64,000 nucleotides of DNA, taken from contig NC_061452.1 in NCBI RefSeq assembly GCF_022581195.2, positions 8,749,501-8,813,500 of the forward strand, read 5' to 3'. The position numbers were made by a program, and so were the translations under genes. Below the pieces are notes generated by a model. That model did not search any database. It saw only the letters and a program-made list of their open reading frames with translations, and was not told the DNA's origin. The stretch comes from Helicoverpa zea. Taxonomy: Eukaryota; Arthropoda; Insecta; Lepidoptera; Noctuidae. How positions within the stretch are numbered: the first letter of the stretch is position 1; every line of letters begins with the position of its first letter. This document shows, one piece after another, positions 48,701 through 58,930 of this stretch.

Positions 48701-51024
48701 ATCTTGTCATCGCGGATCACACCATGATGCGGAATGAAGTACGAAGCTTCCGAAGAGACAGAATCTGTAGGTGAAATGTAACCCTTTTCTAAATATTCGA
48801 AGATGACACTGTCATACGCGACCTTCAATTGTGGAGAAGCCTGCATTTTTCTTTCCAAGCAGTAAAACCGACGTTCACTTACTTGACGCGAGTTCCCAAG
48901 GGATTCGACTTCACCCTTGAAAGGTAAAGCAACTACGTAACGTCCGTCACTATCCCGAGTGGTAGTGCGGGTATAAAACTCCTCACACAATGTGTCGTCC
49001 GGGCTTAGTATGGAGGGAACATCCACCTCCTCTATTTCCCAGAATTTACGGACAGCGGAGTCCAACGGGTCCGTGGTACAACAATACGATACAGTCGACT
49101 TACTATCAACGCGTACTGGAGCGTCACCTACAATTACATAGCCAAGGACAGTTTCTAAAGCGAGAGGCGAAGCATGCGGGGGCTGTCCTTGAACTTTGTT
49201 CGACAAGAGCAAATGCGGGAAAATCGAAGCGCCGATTAAAACCTGAATCGGGCCTGATGAAAAATATGTATCGTCAGCCAACGGTAAGTTTTTGAAATTA
49301 TATAAAAGAGAAGCATCAACCGTGGCTGTCGGCAAACGTTCGGTAATTTTATCTACTACCAACGACTCTAAACAATAATTTATGTTACGATTGAAACGAG
49401 AATAAAATTTAATATTTACGGAACCCTGAATCATTTTACTCGAACCCCCTATTCCCTTTACGGTAGAACAAGAAGGCCGATTATTTATGTTCAAACCTAA
49501 GCGTCGACAACAATCACTAGTTATAAAGTTACTTTGAGAACCACTGTCTAACAATGCACGAACACTATGTTCATTTCCATGCGAATCTACGATAATAATA
49601 CGAGCAGTAGCAATGAGCACCGTAGTAGGGCCCCGATGTTTACTCTCGGTATGATTTTCGGATAACGAACACAGCGCGATGTCCGCGCGCGGGGGCGCGG
49701 GCGCGGGGGTAGTGGTCGCTACACTCGATGGCAGCGGCGCTGCTGTAAAAATGGCGGGCGCAGCGGCTGGCTGCCCGGCCGCGGCAACGGCGGCCGGTGG
49801 CAGCCCGCGAGCCGCGTTTGAATGGGGCGAGTTACTTGCCGCGTGTTTACTATCAAAGCACAATAAAGTGTGATGTTTGGAATTACATTTTTTGCAAGTA
49901 GATGTCGACCCACATGCGGAAACACGATGACCACTACTTAAACAATTTATACATAAGTTATTAGATTTTACGAATTTAAAACGTTGATCTGGTTTGTAAC
50001 TATTAAAAACCCTACATTTATAAATGTAATCATGCTGCTCGCCGCATAGACTACACGCGGATGACTCAGCCGAACTAGACGTATAGGCATGTGTAGTAGT
50101 AGGTTTACGATCTGCAGGTTTTTTATTGTTGGTGACCCGAGCAACCGATGATGACGTACGTTCCAATACTTTTATGTGGTCACGAACAAAACTATCCAAT
50201 TCGGAAAAAGACGGAAATTCAGAACTATTAGGTTTTAATTTACGAGTGCACTCAAAAGTACGACCCGTGTCTAAATCGAGTTTTTTAAGAGCGACATAAA
50301 ACAAAATAAAATCAGCGAGGTCATCAATTTGTAGGTTTTTCAACGCAGCTACAGACGAAGCGAATTTATCTAAAAATAATTCTAAATTATTAGGGGTTCC
50401 TGAAGGAATAAGTTTAAATTCAAATAACTGATCTAAGTATGAAGTTGCTTGTTGACGCTTGTCCTCATACCTTTTGCAAAGTGAATCGAAAATAATAGAG
50501 TAATTATCCGCGGAGGGGGTAATACCCGCGCATATTGAACGAGCCTTGCCTGTCAACTTTCCTAATAAATAATATAACTTCTCACAATCAGTCAGAGAAA
50601 TATTATTATGTACGGCATTACGATAACTAGCTATGAATAAAGGCCAATTTTTAATATCTCCGTTAAATTCGGGTATTTCGATGGGAGGCAAGCGGGGTGA
50701 CCTTTTGACCTCGGAATGCGACTGAACTTGCAGTGATTTCCCTGCTCGCTTTATACGGCCTAAAAGGTCTTCGAAAGAAGAAAGTGCTTGATAATTGACA
50801 ACATAATCAGGATTTAGTTTAAGCTCGAGGGCGGCAATGTCGTCCAACACACTTTCGAAATCTGTACGCAAAGAATCTACTGTTTCAAGGTCACACAGGA
50901 AGGATTCCCTAGTGGAATCTTGCGAATCAATGTTTTTAATTTTATCGGCGATAGTTTGCATGCGAGCGAATATTCTATCACGTTTAGCTATCAGCAGCTT
51001 CAACGATTTATCTACCAGTGCCAT
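45784..51024 (-). CDS. gag-pol: BEL/Pao Gag-Pol polyprotein (1746 aa, intact)
   Basis: One uninterrupted ORF encodes all enzymes of a BEL/Pao retrotransposon in the canonical order. The N-terminal coiled region (1-100) is followed by a DUF1759-type Gag (LPPIEIPEFNGD...WPLFIASY, about 112-300). A Cys/His zinc-knuckle cluster follows at about 324-389 (CINCLSSGHRVSACG), then an Ala/Pro-rich linker (400-447). Aspartic protease is at 490-500 (LLDSGSQSNF). Reverse transcriptase has LSADIRQMF (about 823) and the catalytic LYMDDFVYS (901-909). RNase H Asp is in AFADAS (about 1076), with FSDSTVAL (1150) and NPADCLSRG (1195). Integrase has an HHCC-type zinc segment (about 1378-1417), GTDYAG (1448), SDNGTN (1515) and GGNWEA (1566), giving the D-D-E set. 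A DUF5641-like C-terminus (WPLGVVEEVFPD) ends the protein. All catalytic residues that can be read are present. The protein replicates the element via an RNA intermediate in cytoplasmic particles and integrates the cDNA. The ATG at 51024 is the first in frame after the leader. Confidence 0.97.
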   Translation of the reverse strand: MALVDKSLKLLIAKRDRIFARMQTIADKIKNIDSQDSTRESFLCDLETVDSLRTDFESVLDDIAALELKLNPDYVVNYQALSSFEDLLGRIKRAGKSLQVQSHSEVKRSPRLPPIEIPEFNGDIKNWPLFIASYRNAVHNNISLTDCEKLYYLLGKLTGKARSICAGITPSADNYSIIFDSLCKRYEDKRQQATSYLDQLFEFKLIPSGTPNNLELFLDKFASSVAALKNLQIDDLADFILFYVALKKLDLDTGRTFECTRKLKPNSSEFPSFSELDSFVRDHIKVLERTSSSVARVTNNKKPADRKPTTTHAYTSSSAESSACSLCGEQHDYIYKCRVFNSYKPDQRFKFVKSNNLCINCLSSGHRVSACGSTSTCKKCNSKHHTLLCFDSKHAASNSPHSNAARGLPPAAVAAAGQPAAAPAIFTAAPLPSSVATTTPAPAPPRADIALCSLSENHTESKHRGPTTVLIATARIIIVDSHGNEHSVRALLDSGSQSNFITSDCCRRLGLNINNRPSCSTVKGIGGSSKMIQGSVNIKFYSRFNRNINYCLESLVVDKITERLPTATVDASLLYNFKNLPLADDTYFSSGPIQVLIGASIFPHLLLSNKVQGQPPHASPLALETVLGYVIVGDAPVRVDSKSTVSYCCTTDPLDSAVRKFWEIEEVDVPSILSPDDTLCEEFYTRTTTRDSDGRYVVALPFKGEVESLGNSRQVSERRFYCLERKMQASPQLKVAYDSVIFEYLEKGYISPTDSVSSEASYFIPHHGVIRDDKITTKLRVVFDGSCKTSTRVSLNDLLYGGQNLQGNLFNIIVNFRLFLIALSADIRQMFLSIGIRESDRRFQRILYRFSPQEPLKVYEFNRVVFGLKSSPFHALRTIKQLAEDEGDSYPQAKEIVATGLYMDDFVYSVSSEDQGISTASEMIGLMKAGQFELVKWTSNSQVVLDSIPPSHRLPAVKEFDESDQHKVLGLCWSPTSDHFSMKVNTPANHCTKRTILSCVAKIWDVMGFVAPVVLYAKLLIKQLWLCDCDWDDTPPEDIVRLWTRFKEELPVLSRIKIPRHLGIVADSVVTILAFADASEKAYGGVIYFHVQNSDGNTVNLLTAKSKVSPKKVVSLARLELCAILVLAQLIKNVVVACQNRVVIRNIFAFSDSTVALCWVHSSPHRWNTFVANRVSKIHNDLSPQNLYHVSGTDNPADCLSRGLTPSQIIDHPLWFTGPRWAHLDVSQWPVVPFNPSSVSEAPEEKKHSLLATPNERSLILSLADRISSWSKLLRVVIYICRFTKLLPLRYRMSASDYDFAELLVLRQLQTHYFSAEIVRLGEGKDCSPFIRHLKPFLKDGLIRVGGRLSNSDLNYDRKYPILLPSKDPILNLLVEYHHKVNCHAGPDLLMSLLRQRYWILSARNLIRSRVHKCLPCFRLRPKPNFPEMADHRSCRVVQSAKPFVHTGTDYAGPFKVTMSRGRGVRSTKAYVCLFVCMTTRAVHIELAGDLSTASFMDAFKRFLSRRGPVSRIYSDNGTNYIGAKRKLSELHRFLCSKHHNTEFGHMLAENRIDWSLNVPTASHFGGNWEANIKSLKSHLYRTVGDTVLSFEELSTVLTQVESVMNTRPLCRTLSSDPSEPLALTPAHFLNLTPLKYLPAQEVETKSIVTRHQLLDKLVQSFWKRWRNGYLHTLQSRRKWNTPVDPVVVGTVVVLKTDNSPPLHWPLGVVEEVFPDSTGVTRVARVKTATGSYLRPVVRLCPLPNQ

Positions 51025-51305
51025 TTTAGCGGCCTACGAATTACGAAAACTAAATGAAATACGTATTGAAAGCGACTAGAACGTGGATATCTATCAACTA
51101 AGTAGGTACCTAGGCACCGGAGTACGTGTGTACGTGTACTATATTTGCGGGTTTAGCGAAATTCAACGAAATAAGTACGTGAAATACCTATCTTACTTTT
51201 CGACGCGTAAGGTAGGTACCTACGAAACAATGCGGGTTTGACGAAAACGACTTAATGAATGGCTAACACTGATTCTAAATACTAATCCGGCTATGCAGGA
51301 CCAAA
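51025..51305 (-). other. 5' leader of the BEL/Pao element
   Basis: About 281 bp between the 5' LTR and the gag-pol start codon. It contains the primer-binding candidate at its upstream end. No other ORF of note. Confidence 0.7.
51286..51303 (-). other. Putative primer-binding site of the BEL/Pao element
   Basis: On the minus strand TGGTCCTGCATAGCCGGA begins two nucleotides after the LTR end, with the TGG needed to pair with a tRNA CCA end. The matching tRNA was not identified. Confidence 0.6.
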
Positions 51306-51748
51306 TGGTTACGCGGGAAACGCAATATGGTTCGTAAAGATGCGAAACATTTGAAAAACTGGTGATTGCAAATGCGACGGGAAAATCGGCATACTGCGGG
51401 CGACACAAAACAAGAAAGTATGCCTAAAGGAAAGGAGCACAGTACCTGTTGTCTTCTACGGCGATTTCTTGTACGAGGAGCACTGCCACAAATAAAGTTC
51501 AACACAAATCACACCAGTTTTCCACTCAATATCGATTTTTGTATCGGAGAGAGACGTGAGCTCTCGCGCGCGTTGTCAGCCATTGATTTGTTTGTTATGT
51601 TGCACACACGACTCAAGGGCGCTAGTGTCGCCTCTCGCTCCAACGAATGCGTTGAGGTATGTGCGGGAAAAGGAAGGGAATAGGATTGCAAACACCAGTG
51701 AAATTACCAATATAACAAATTATGAGTATGAAAATTACCGCGCAACCA
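51306..51748 (-). repeat. 5' LTR of the BEL/Pao element
   Basis: 443 bp, reads identical to the copy at 45164-45606. It would carry the promoter of the minus-strand element. Confidence 0.97.
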
Positions 51749-51753
51749 TGTGG

Positions 51754-54419
51754 TTTTACAACAGGATTTAGCTGTTATTGAAAAATACCTCTGGTTTTAT
51801 TTTAGTAGATATACCCATACCCATCTTTGGCATTCCATTTATTCCTAATCTTTGTTAGCAAATATGACACACAAAATCTAAGATCTTCACATGAATGCCT
51901 GCAGTTTCAAAATCCAGCACCTTCCTATAGTTATTGCTTGCCTATTTAACCATTTCGCAAAACACACTGTATACAGATTTATTCGTGTACTAAAACTGAA
52001 TTTCATATCTTTGATTTCCATATAAGCCGTTGTGTTTACGTGCATATCTGCTCGTTATTATTCTCATTCTCGGCTTATTGCACTCGCGACGCTCTTTCCT
52101 GCAACTTTCGCAATATCATCCGTAGAAGGCACTTCGATTATATTGCTAGATTAGGATCTTGTACGTGTATTTTAGAATCGATATTACCTTTAAATAAGTG
52201 GTTGGTATGCCTTTTTATAAAGACCACTACAGAGTATTTATCGATAATGTAATTCGTACAAGAATGACTGAATTTCTGCTTAATTATCCTTGTGAATGTG
52301 TATGAGAACCGCGGTACTGCAAGTGCCTGCGTTTATTTTATACGTGCTTTAGTAGTTTTAATAATTTCCCGCGTGCCAGCTATTTCATACGGATGTAATG
52401 AACGTTACTGTGCTCGATTCGTGTTAATCAGCAAACTTGTGGCTTAATAACCGTTATTTAAAGCAATTATATTTTCAAAGCAAACGCTGAAATGTTCGGA
52501 ATATATTCATAGATTTATTTATGTTTGTGTGAGTGGAGGGTTTAGTTAACGTTTTTACGGGCGTTTTCCTCACTTGATCGGTAAAGTCTCAAAGGGGATA
52601 CAATACCTCCACCTGTCACAAAGAGCCGCTTACTGATACAATGCGCCCTCTATTGTCGCGATAACGTGACGATATCATATTTTGTACGTTATTTTTGAAA
52701 TAAAATTCCAATACATTGCTAATAATGTTTTATGTATTACTATTGGGGAGCTGAACGGGTTATTTCCTCTTTTGTGGTGGAATTCAATCGACCTGTTACT
52801 AGAGAGAGATAATTAGGTACAGCTACGAGTCTGCACGTAGCTTAGTTGAACGATGGTCTATAAACCGAATATTTTAGGTCATCCTTTACTGGGAATAAAA
52901 TGTTTTCAGCAAGTTATGAAGTGAAGCCAATCAGCAATGACGGTTATTAACCCCATCTATAATAACTTGGCAATATATGTTTTTTACACGTACGCCATGC
53001 ACGTTTCTCTGTGTTTGTTACAAATAAATAAGTTTAATTTCTGTATATTTGTAGCGCTTGAATTTTGATGAAATTTATGAACTATCTAAATACATAAATT
53101 TTCGCTAGTAAACTCAAGTATATAACTATGAAGATCCGTGACATCTGCGTCGTCCGCCAAGCTTTGTTACGCCAACATATTTACGAGCAAGTAACTAAAT
53201 ATTCAATTTGCGGCTCGTATCTCAGTGTTAGTTGGCAGGGACACGCGAACGACACAAAGTGCGTAAATTCCGGAGCATGTAGCCGTCACGGAGAGGTGCT
53301 GGCCGATGTTGCCAGTGCCGAGCTGAGCCGGGCCCGTCCGCCCACGCTGCGCCACGTGCAGCCTGCACTCAGGGCAACTTGATTACTGCTGATCTACAAG
53401 GCCATTTTAAATGTTGCTAGGTATAGATAAAGCGAGGTTAGGATGGACCTTCTTGGAAAAGGCGAGGTACTGGCCAAAACATTACGGAAATATTCTGATT
53501 CATCGTTTCCAAAAAGGAACGGTGTCTCCATTCGTCATTTAAAATTTTAAAATATAAAAATTAGTGGCGCCTCAAACTGTTTATGCTAGGCATATTGCCC
53601 GACAGGAAGGGACACCATGCGCAACAACAATTTTCTTTTCTTTTTCCAGTTTTCTTTATATAGCAACTTGTAGAAAACTAGTAGCTCCACATTCCATAAT
53701 AGTCTAATTGCCTGTATGCGGTAATTACAACGTGGGGGTATATTTACTTTTAGATACGATGTATGTACACTCGTACAACCTTTCAACTGTCAATTAGCAC
53801 CTTAAACATGATGTTTGTTATCTGGTCTTAGATCACATGCAACAGGTTTTCAACTCAATTACTACATAAATTTTACTTACCATGTACCTACCGCCACCGA
53901 ATCTACATGAATAGTTCGATGTTTTCACTTATTCGTAAGCGAACAGCATTCTCACATGCTCATAGAATTGTATAATAAGTAGGTAACTTACGCATAATAT
54001 ACGTCCTATTGCGTATGCGGTCGTCATCTCACCAAGCGGACCAATATTATCCTTTATCCGTTCGTGCACCCAACTTATTTTCAAAGAACTACTTTTGTTT
54101 TTCAAATCTGCATAAAGTACTATATTCATAGTTATTGTTATATATTTTTATAGGTAAAAAGTAGTTTGAAGTCGTTTTGTACCTACCCGTCGATCGAAAC
54201 AAGGTTCAATTAAATTGGTTGTCATTAATTCCTTGTAAAAGAATATAATATGTATGTTAACATCTTTATGTTACAAATGATATTGTATTGCGGTGTCTGT
54301 TCATGGCAATAAAAAAGGAACGAGAAATATCATTTGAAATATCGCGAACGTATTGGTAGTAATGTGTTTACAAAAGCTGTAGTAGCTAGCTTAAGGATTA
54401 AAATACAACAGGTTGCAAG
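51754..54419. other. DNA between the BEL element and the NtA-domain gene
   Basis: AT-rich with a GC-rich patch at about 53280-53390 (GAGCCGGGCCCGTCCGCCC). An 84-codon plus-strand ORF covers that patch but has no recognisable motif. No supported gene. Confidence 0.4.
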
Positions 54420-54545
54420 TTGCAGCGGATCCGATAAAGCCTCCAGTCGTGGTTGGCACGGCATGCGGCGCGCGCGCATACCACACCACACTGAAGCGCA
54501 CCTCGCGGCACCGCGCATCTGCTTACCGCGATGTTCCCGCTAAGA
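54420..54545 (+). promoter_or_regulatory. GC-rich upstream region, possible promoter/5' UTR of the NtA-domain gene
   Basis: A compact CpG-rich segment (GGCATGCGGCGCGCGCGC, CTCGCGGCACCGCGC) lies 100-220 bp upstream of the start codon at 54643, within AT-rich surroundings. The role is inferred from position and composition only; no TATA box or initiator was confirmed. Confidence 0.3.
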
Positions 54546-54642
54546 GTTTGCACTCAACTTCTTCATATAGTAAACACTACAATCATAAAAGCTAAAGCAT
54601 GTTTTCATTTTCATAAGTGCTAAATAAATATTGTGACACAAA

Positions 54643-55168
54643 ATGTTCAAATCAATTTTAATTATAGTGTTTGTGGTAATTTTCTTTACGGATGCGGACT
54701 TTATTTTAAAAGGGCAAGTTAAAAAGAGAAACACAGTAATCAAAATAAATGACAATAACCCACCGAGGTGCTTTAGTAACAATTCTGTATTTAGAAACAA
54801 TGAAACCTTAAAGCGAATTGTACTCGCGTCTAAATATATTTTTACGGGGAAAATTTCAAGTGAGCAAAAACGGAAGCGTGGAAAATTTAAAAGAAGCATA
54901 TTCAAAGTGTTTGTGAGGCGAATACTGAAAGGTGACGTTGGGGCGTTGAGTGAGATATTGAATTTTGAAACTAGGACGTTCAATTCGTCCAATCGTGCGT
55001 ATTTATTAGCTGAGAGCAGCCCCGTGCGGAGGAGCTGCGTGGCGCACGCGCAGGGCTGGCCGGCCCTGCTCTTCAGCGCCGACCACTTCGCCTCTCCCCT
55101 GAAACTGTTGGTCGACCCTGTGCCCTCCAACCTCGACACCGTGCGACGAGTCAAAGCTTTAATAAAAG
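54643..55168 (+). CDS. First coding exon of a secreted protein with an agrin NtA-like domain (partial gene)
   Basis: The exon starts at an ATG with a good insect context (CACAAAATG) and ends at AAAAG|GTAAAT (GT at 55169), after 175 codons plus one base (phase 1). Residues 1-18 form a hydrophobic signal peptide (LIIVFVVIFF). The mature part has Cys43 and Cys132, three N-glycosylation sequons (N46, N53, N114) and the series YIFTGKISS...FKVFVRRILKGD...LLFSADHF..PLKLLVDPVPSNLDTVRRV. The order (beta strand with TGK, a strand ending V-R-LKGD, a second Cys, a final leucine-rich strand, then a helix) matches the agrin N-terminal domain, an OB-fold unit that binds laminin at basement membranes. In vertebrate agrin two cysteines in comparable places form a disulfide. 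The similarity is by eye and distant; another TIMP/netrin-like OB-fold protein is possible. Downstream exons lie in or beyond the window. Confidence 0.6.
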
Positions 55169-55689
55169 GTAAATTATTCTCGTAACATTTATTGGCAAAT
55201 TGAGAGAAGCCGAACGTAGCCAGAAAATATTGTAGAAACTTAAAATAGTCACTTATGCATGCATGTGCCAACAATTTTCATAAATTCAATGCTATTGTTT
55301 GAACAGACGAAATTAACAATAAATGCTTGGGCAATTAAGTTAAAATAATATTACAAATGAAAATGTTTTCACTAGGCGTAACAAAACGTCGTAATGCATT
55401 CTTAATATGTGCTATTAAAAGAAAATTTACACAAATGTACTGAGTGACCATCAAAATATAGCTGCATGATAGATGTGTATAAGATTTTTGTTCTTTCGAA
55501 AGCTTTTGTCGTTTCTTTCAAAGTCGACAAGTTTTAGGTAAACTAAATAGTTTGTTTACGAAACAAATGGAAATGCCCACTGGCTCAAGAATAACTATGT
55601 AGACAAAATAAATAAAATCACATGTTACACAGAACCTTTATGTAAATGAAATACATGCCGTACACTACTACAGCATAAGATGTAACCAT

Positions 55690-55755
55690 TGTTACAGCCT
55701 TTTTATCGTCCCACTGCTGGGCACAGGCCTCCTCTCACAGGGAGAAGGATGTATG
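55690..55755 (-). repeat. Fragment of a lepidopteran LINE/SINE 3' end
   Basis: Plus-strand TCGTCCCACTGCTGGGCACA then GGCCTCCTCTC and GGGAGAAGGAT is a phrase that recurs widely in moth and butterfly genomes, here in reverse orientation. Too short to classify. Confidence 0.55.
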
Positions 55756-56384
55756 TAACCATAAAGTAGATTATTTTGTATTGCATTTTATTACTGTTTT
55801 CTTCTTAAGATACACATGTCTTCTGATATTATGGCTTCAAAAATAAAACTTGTGCGCCCTAGTCCTAGTACCTAGTAGTAATTAGCGATGTCGGTAAAAA
55901 AGAAAGTACCTAATTAAATGTCCTGCTCTCAATTTACCTATTACGCCTGTTCCTTTTAATCTCATAAAACAATATTAAATTACTTGAATTCGGTCTCTGT
56001 TATTTGTAAATGGTTGAGGAACTAAAGTCAGTCTCATTTGGCTTCTGTACAAAGATTCTATTCTAATAACGATCTATGTCTCAAATAGGTACACCTAATA
56101 GATCTCTCTTCACCAATAGTATATTTGAGAAGCTCTACCGCATATTCTTTTGAATAAGAAATATTTTCCATTGCTTCATACGCAGAAAGAAGTCAAAATA
56201 CTCTTAAGTACGGACTCACCGAGCGGGTAAACAATAGCACTCAGAAGGAATACGTACACATACAAACAAGCAACTTAGTGTGCTTATGCTCTCGTATATA
56301 ATTATAACGAATGTATAGAAAATATTTTAATACAGGTACTTAGTCCTTTGTAATGTTTATACAATATTAGTAAGTATGAGCTGT

Positions 56385-56575
56385 CATTCACATCCCGGTG
56401 GAACTTCTTCCCGTACTCGGATAAAATATACCCTATGTTACTCGGGGATGAATTATGAAAGCTACACTTTCCAACAGTGAAAGAATTTTTTAAATTGGTT
56501 TAGTAGTTTCAGAGCCTTTAAGCTGCAAACAAACCAAAAACTGTTCACTCTTTACTATATTATACATTTTAGTTA
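56385..56575 (-). repeat. Diverged copy of the interspersed repeat related to the one at 2433
   Basis: Shares the order of phrases CCCGGTGGAACTTCTTCCC, GGATAAAATATACCCTATG, TTCCAACAGTGAAAGAATTT, TTAGTAGTTTCAGAGCC and the ACAAACCAA tract. No CTAG end is left. Confidence 0.5.
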
Positions 56576-58264
56576 AACTGTTATGATGAAGAGTCCTGTA
56601 ATAAACGTAATTTTCAAAAGATATGTTTACTTTGCTGTTATAAGAGAATATTATTATTGCCTATTTTTATTTAAAGACCTGACAGAACTGAGGGAGCTAC
56701 CCACACTATTGACTAAAATGAGTTTATTACGTTGTGAACAAAAATATTATCATTCATATTTTTTGGAATTATAAAAATTTGACACGTGATTTTTTTTTTT
56801 TTAAACACAGACACTATTTAATGTATACACATATATATACAAACTTAAACTACTTATCTTTATACAAAACTAAAAATAAAATACTATATACAAAATATAT
56901 ATAAACATAAAACATAATACTGGCTGCATACACGTGTACTTATTTTATTTAGAGAATATTGATTGGAGCAAAAGAAGTTATTCCGTTTAAGAAAATAATT
57001 ATATCTTTTGGTTACCATAAAAGTAATTTTCTAACGATTCAAATCTACGTTCGTCCCTTCTAGTTTGAATACTCAAGGTGTTTAATTTAAAACAAAAAAA
57101 TAAAAAGCTAGTGTCAGGATTTGTCCGGGAAACATCTCAGCTATCATCTGAGTCTGTGGTCGATTACAATATTTATGGTGATTTGATGGTGTCGTACCGG
57201 CGGCCTTTTATCTCACAGATGATTATCGGGTGTGAATTGTATGGCCAAAGGTGGACTGACTGAACTTTATGAGCTTCGAAAAGAATGGAGCTGCCATTTA
57301 AAAAAAATAACGCTCGATTTTGTTATTGTTTAATCTAAAATCTGGAACACAAAACTTGTTTTTAGTATTTCAGTGTTTTGTTTATATTTTAGTAAACCTT
57401 TTGGCTTTTATAGTCTAGAGAATATACTCTGTTCAACATTAATATCTACGTGTGAACAAGTTGTTTCAGTAATTACGTTTTTGTAATGGTCATTACAAAA
57501 TAGTGGTAGCATCGGTAGTAGCAATTAAACTCTTAATTTATAATGGTTTGCAGAGCTAATGTTGTGGGAGGTGGTAATAAAATCCAAGTTTCATGTCTAT
57601 ATTTCATACGATTTTAGTGGTTATGCATACATTTTTGTTGTTTACATTATATACATACAAGTTTTCGATAGAATTTATTTCTGTTAACATTTTTTGTCGT
57701 AGAGCTAAATCGACGGCATGACAAGTCCGAGATAGTGATAATTTGATTATACATGTCAAAGCTAAATTGTGAACACAGAAGTGTACTCCTTGGTCCGAAA
57801 CGTATTCGTAGAAATGGTGGGCGTGGGTGCCGTCTACCGTGAGAACACATATCCCAAAATTGTACGCCTGTGTCTTTATAACTGACAGGAAATGGATCCC
57901 GTATTATTCAACACAATTAGTGGGATCCTTTGTTTTTATTTTAACATTCAGCATTTACTTAAATTGTAGGTGTCGGTCTTTCTGTCCATCCACTTTGTTA
58001 CTTGACATACAGAGCAGAAAATTGTACGTCTTCGATTCGATAAGAGGCTACAATAACAATGTCTTAACTCATTCAAATGTGTTGAACCCATTAAACTGCT
58101 TGTACAATGTTTTGTTTATGTGTAAGGGACTACAAACGCGCTTTAAATTAAGGTTCCAGTGAGGTCAGGACAAGATAAAGACGAGATTACCAATCAACTG
58201 GGACAGATAAGTCTTTGGAAAGATATATTATAATGAAGACAAGGTCGGCAGATAAAAACAAAAT

Positions 58265-58322
58265 TCGTCCCCGGGAACAAGGGTCGGATCGTCCTCCGGG
58301 TATGTCGCGCGCCCGGGGACGA
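58265..58322. repeat. 11-bp GC-rich inverted repeat
   Basis: TCGTCCCCGGG (58265-58275) and CCCGGGGACGA (58312-58322) are exact reverse complements. A near-copy TCGTCCTCCGGG lies between them at about 58289. Confidence 0.7.
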
Positions 58323-58639
58323 TCAAGTTTATCGGGACCACCGGCGATGAGCTCCACCGCTGGACAACTCCCGACAAATTTATTGACACTCTTTCAATTA
58401 AACCTATTGTAGTCGGGAACAGACACAGCGGTCATAACAGAATAAAACACGATAACTCGCCGCGTGTATTCGTAATGCGTTCCCATATCGACCGCTGCCC
58501 GTTCCGACCGCCGTAAAAGGAGATTTATTAAAACTATTTGGAAACTGATTCGATCGAAACCGAACGATTTGACATTTAGATAAAGAGTAAAATTTATTTT
58601 TCCCTCGGATACGCCGCTACGGCGGAGTGACAATGGAAT

Positions 58640-58930
58640 AAAAAGGTTATAAAATGCGACGGTTGCGGCGGCTCTCGCCCACGTCCCTCGGGTGTTGTCG
58701 GATGTTCATACGCGGCGCTGCATATCTGGCCGGGACAGGCCGCAGCTGCCACGCTGCTAGATAAAATGCGACGAGTGCGTTATTACGACCTGCCGCGCAC
58801 CACCGCTGCACCGCCGCCACTCGCAAGCACGTGTAAATTTCCAATGTGAGAACACGCAAGATAAGCCGACGCGCGTGGGCGCACAGAAAATGCACGGCGC
58901 CGCGACCTGCCCTGACCGCGACACTGCGTC
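58640..58930. other. CpG-rich island with GATA-like motifs
   Basis: GC-rich DNA within an AT-rich intron-like region, with AGATAAG and TAGATAAA motifs. ORFs on both strands are unrecognisable. It may be a regulatory element or an unannotated 5' exon. Confidence 0.3.

Larger units (their letters stand above)
45164..51748 (-). mobile_element. Complete BEL/Pao LTR retrotransposon
   Basis: A 6585-bp element on the minus strand with 443-bp LTRs at both ends. LTR termini are TGGTT...AACCA, and the exact 5-bp target duplication TGTGG lies at 45159-45163 and 51749-51753. Reading the two LTRs side by side I found no difference, so the insertion must be very recent. The interior has a primer-binding-like site, one intact 1746-codon gag-pol ORF, a short 3' untranslated stretch and a polypurine tract. 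There is no envelope gene. The element carries every component expected for autonomous retrotransposition. Confidence 0.97.

Noticed and set aside
46055..49934. Several plus-strand and alternative minus-strand ORFs within gag-pol
   Set aside because: They are shadows of the intact 1746-codon gag-pol frame.
53128..53382. 84-codon ORF upstream of the NtA gene
   Set aside because: Composition follows local GC content and no domain or signal peptide is recognisable. Left as possible regulatory DNA.
54540..55274. 244-codon ORF antisense to the NtA-like exon
   Set aside because: It has no recognisable domain. The plus-strand frame has a signal peptide, NtA-like pattern and a splice donor, so the minus frame is a shadow.
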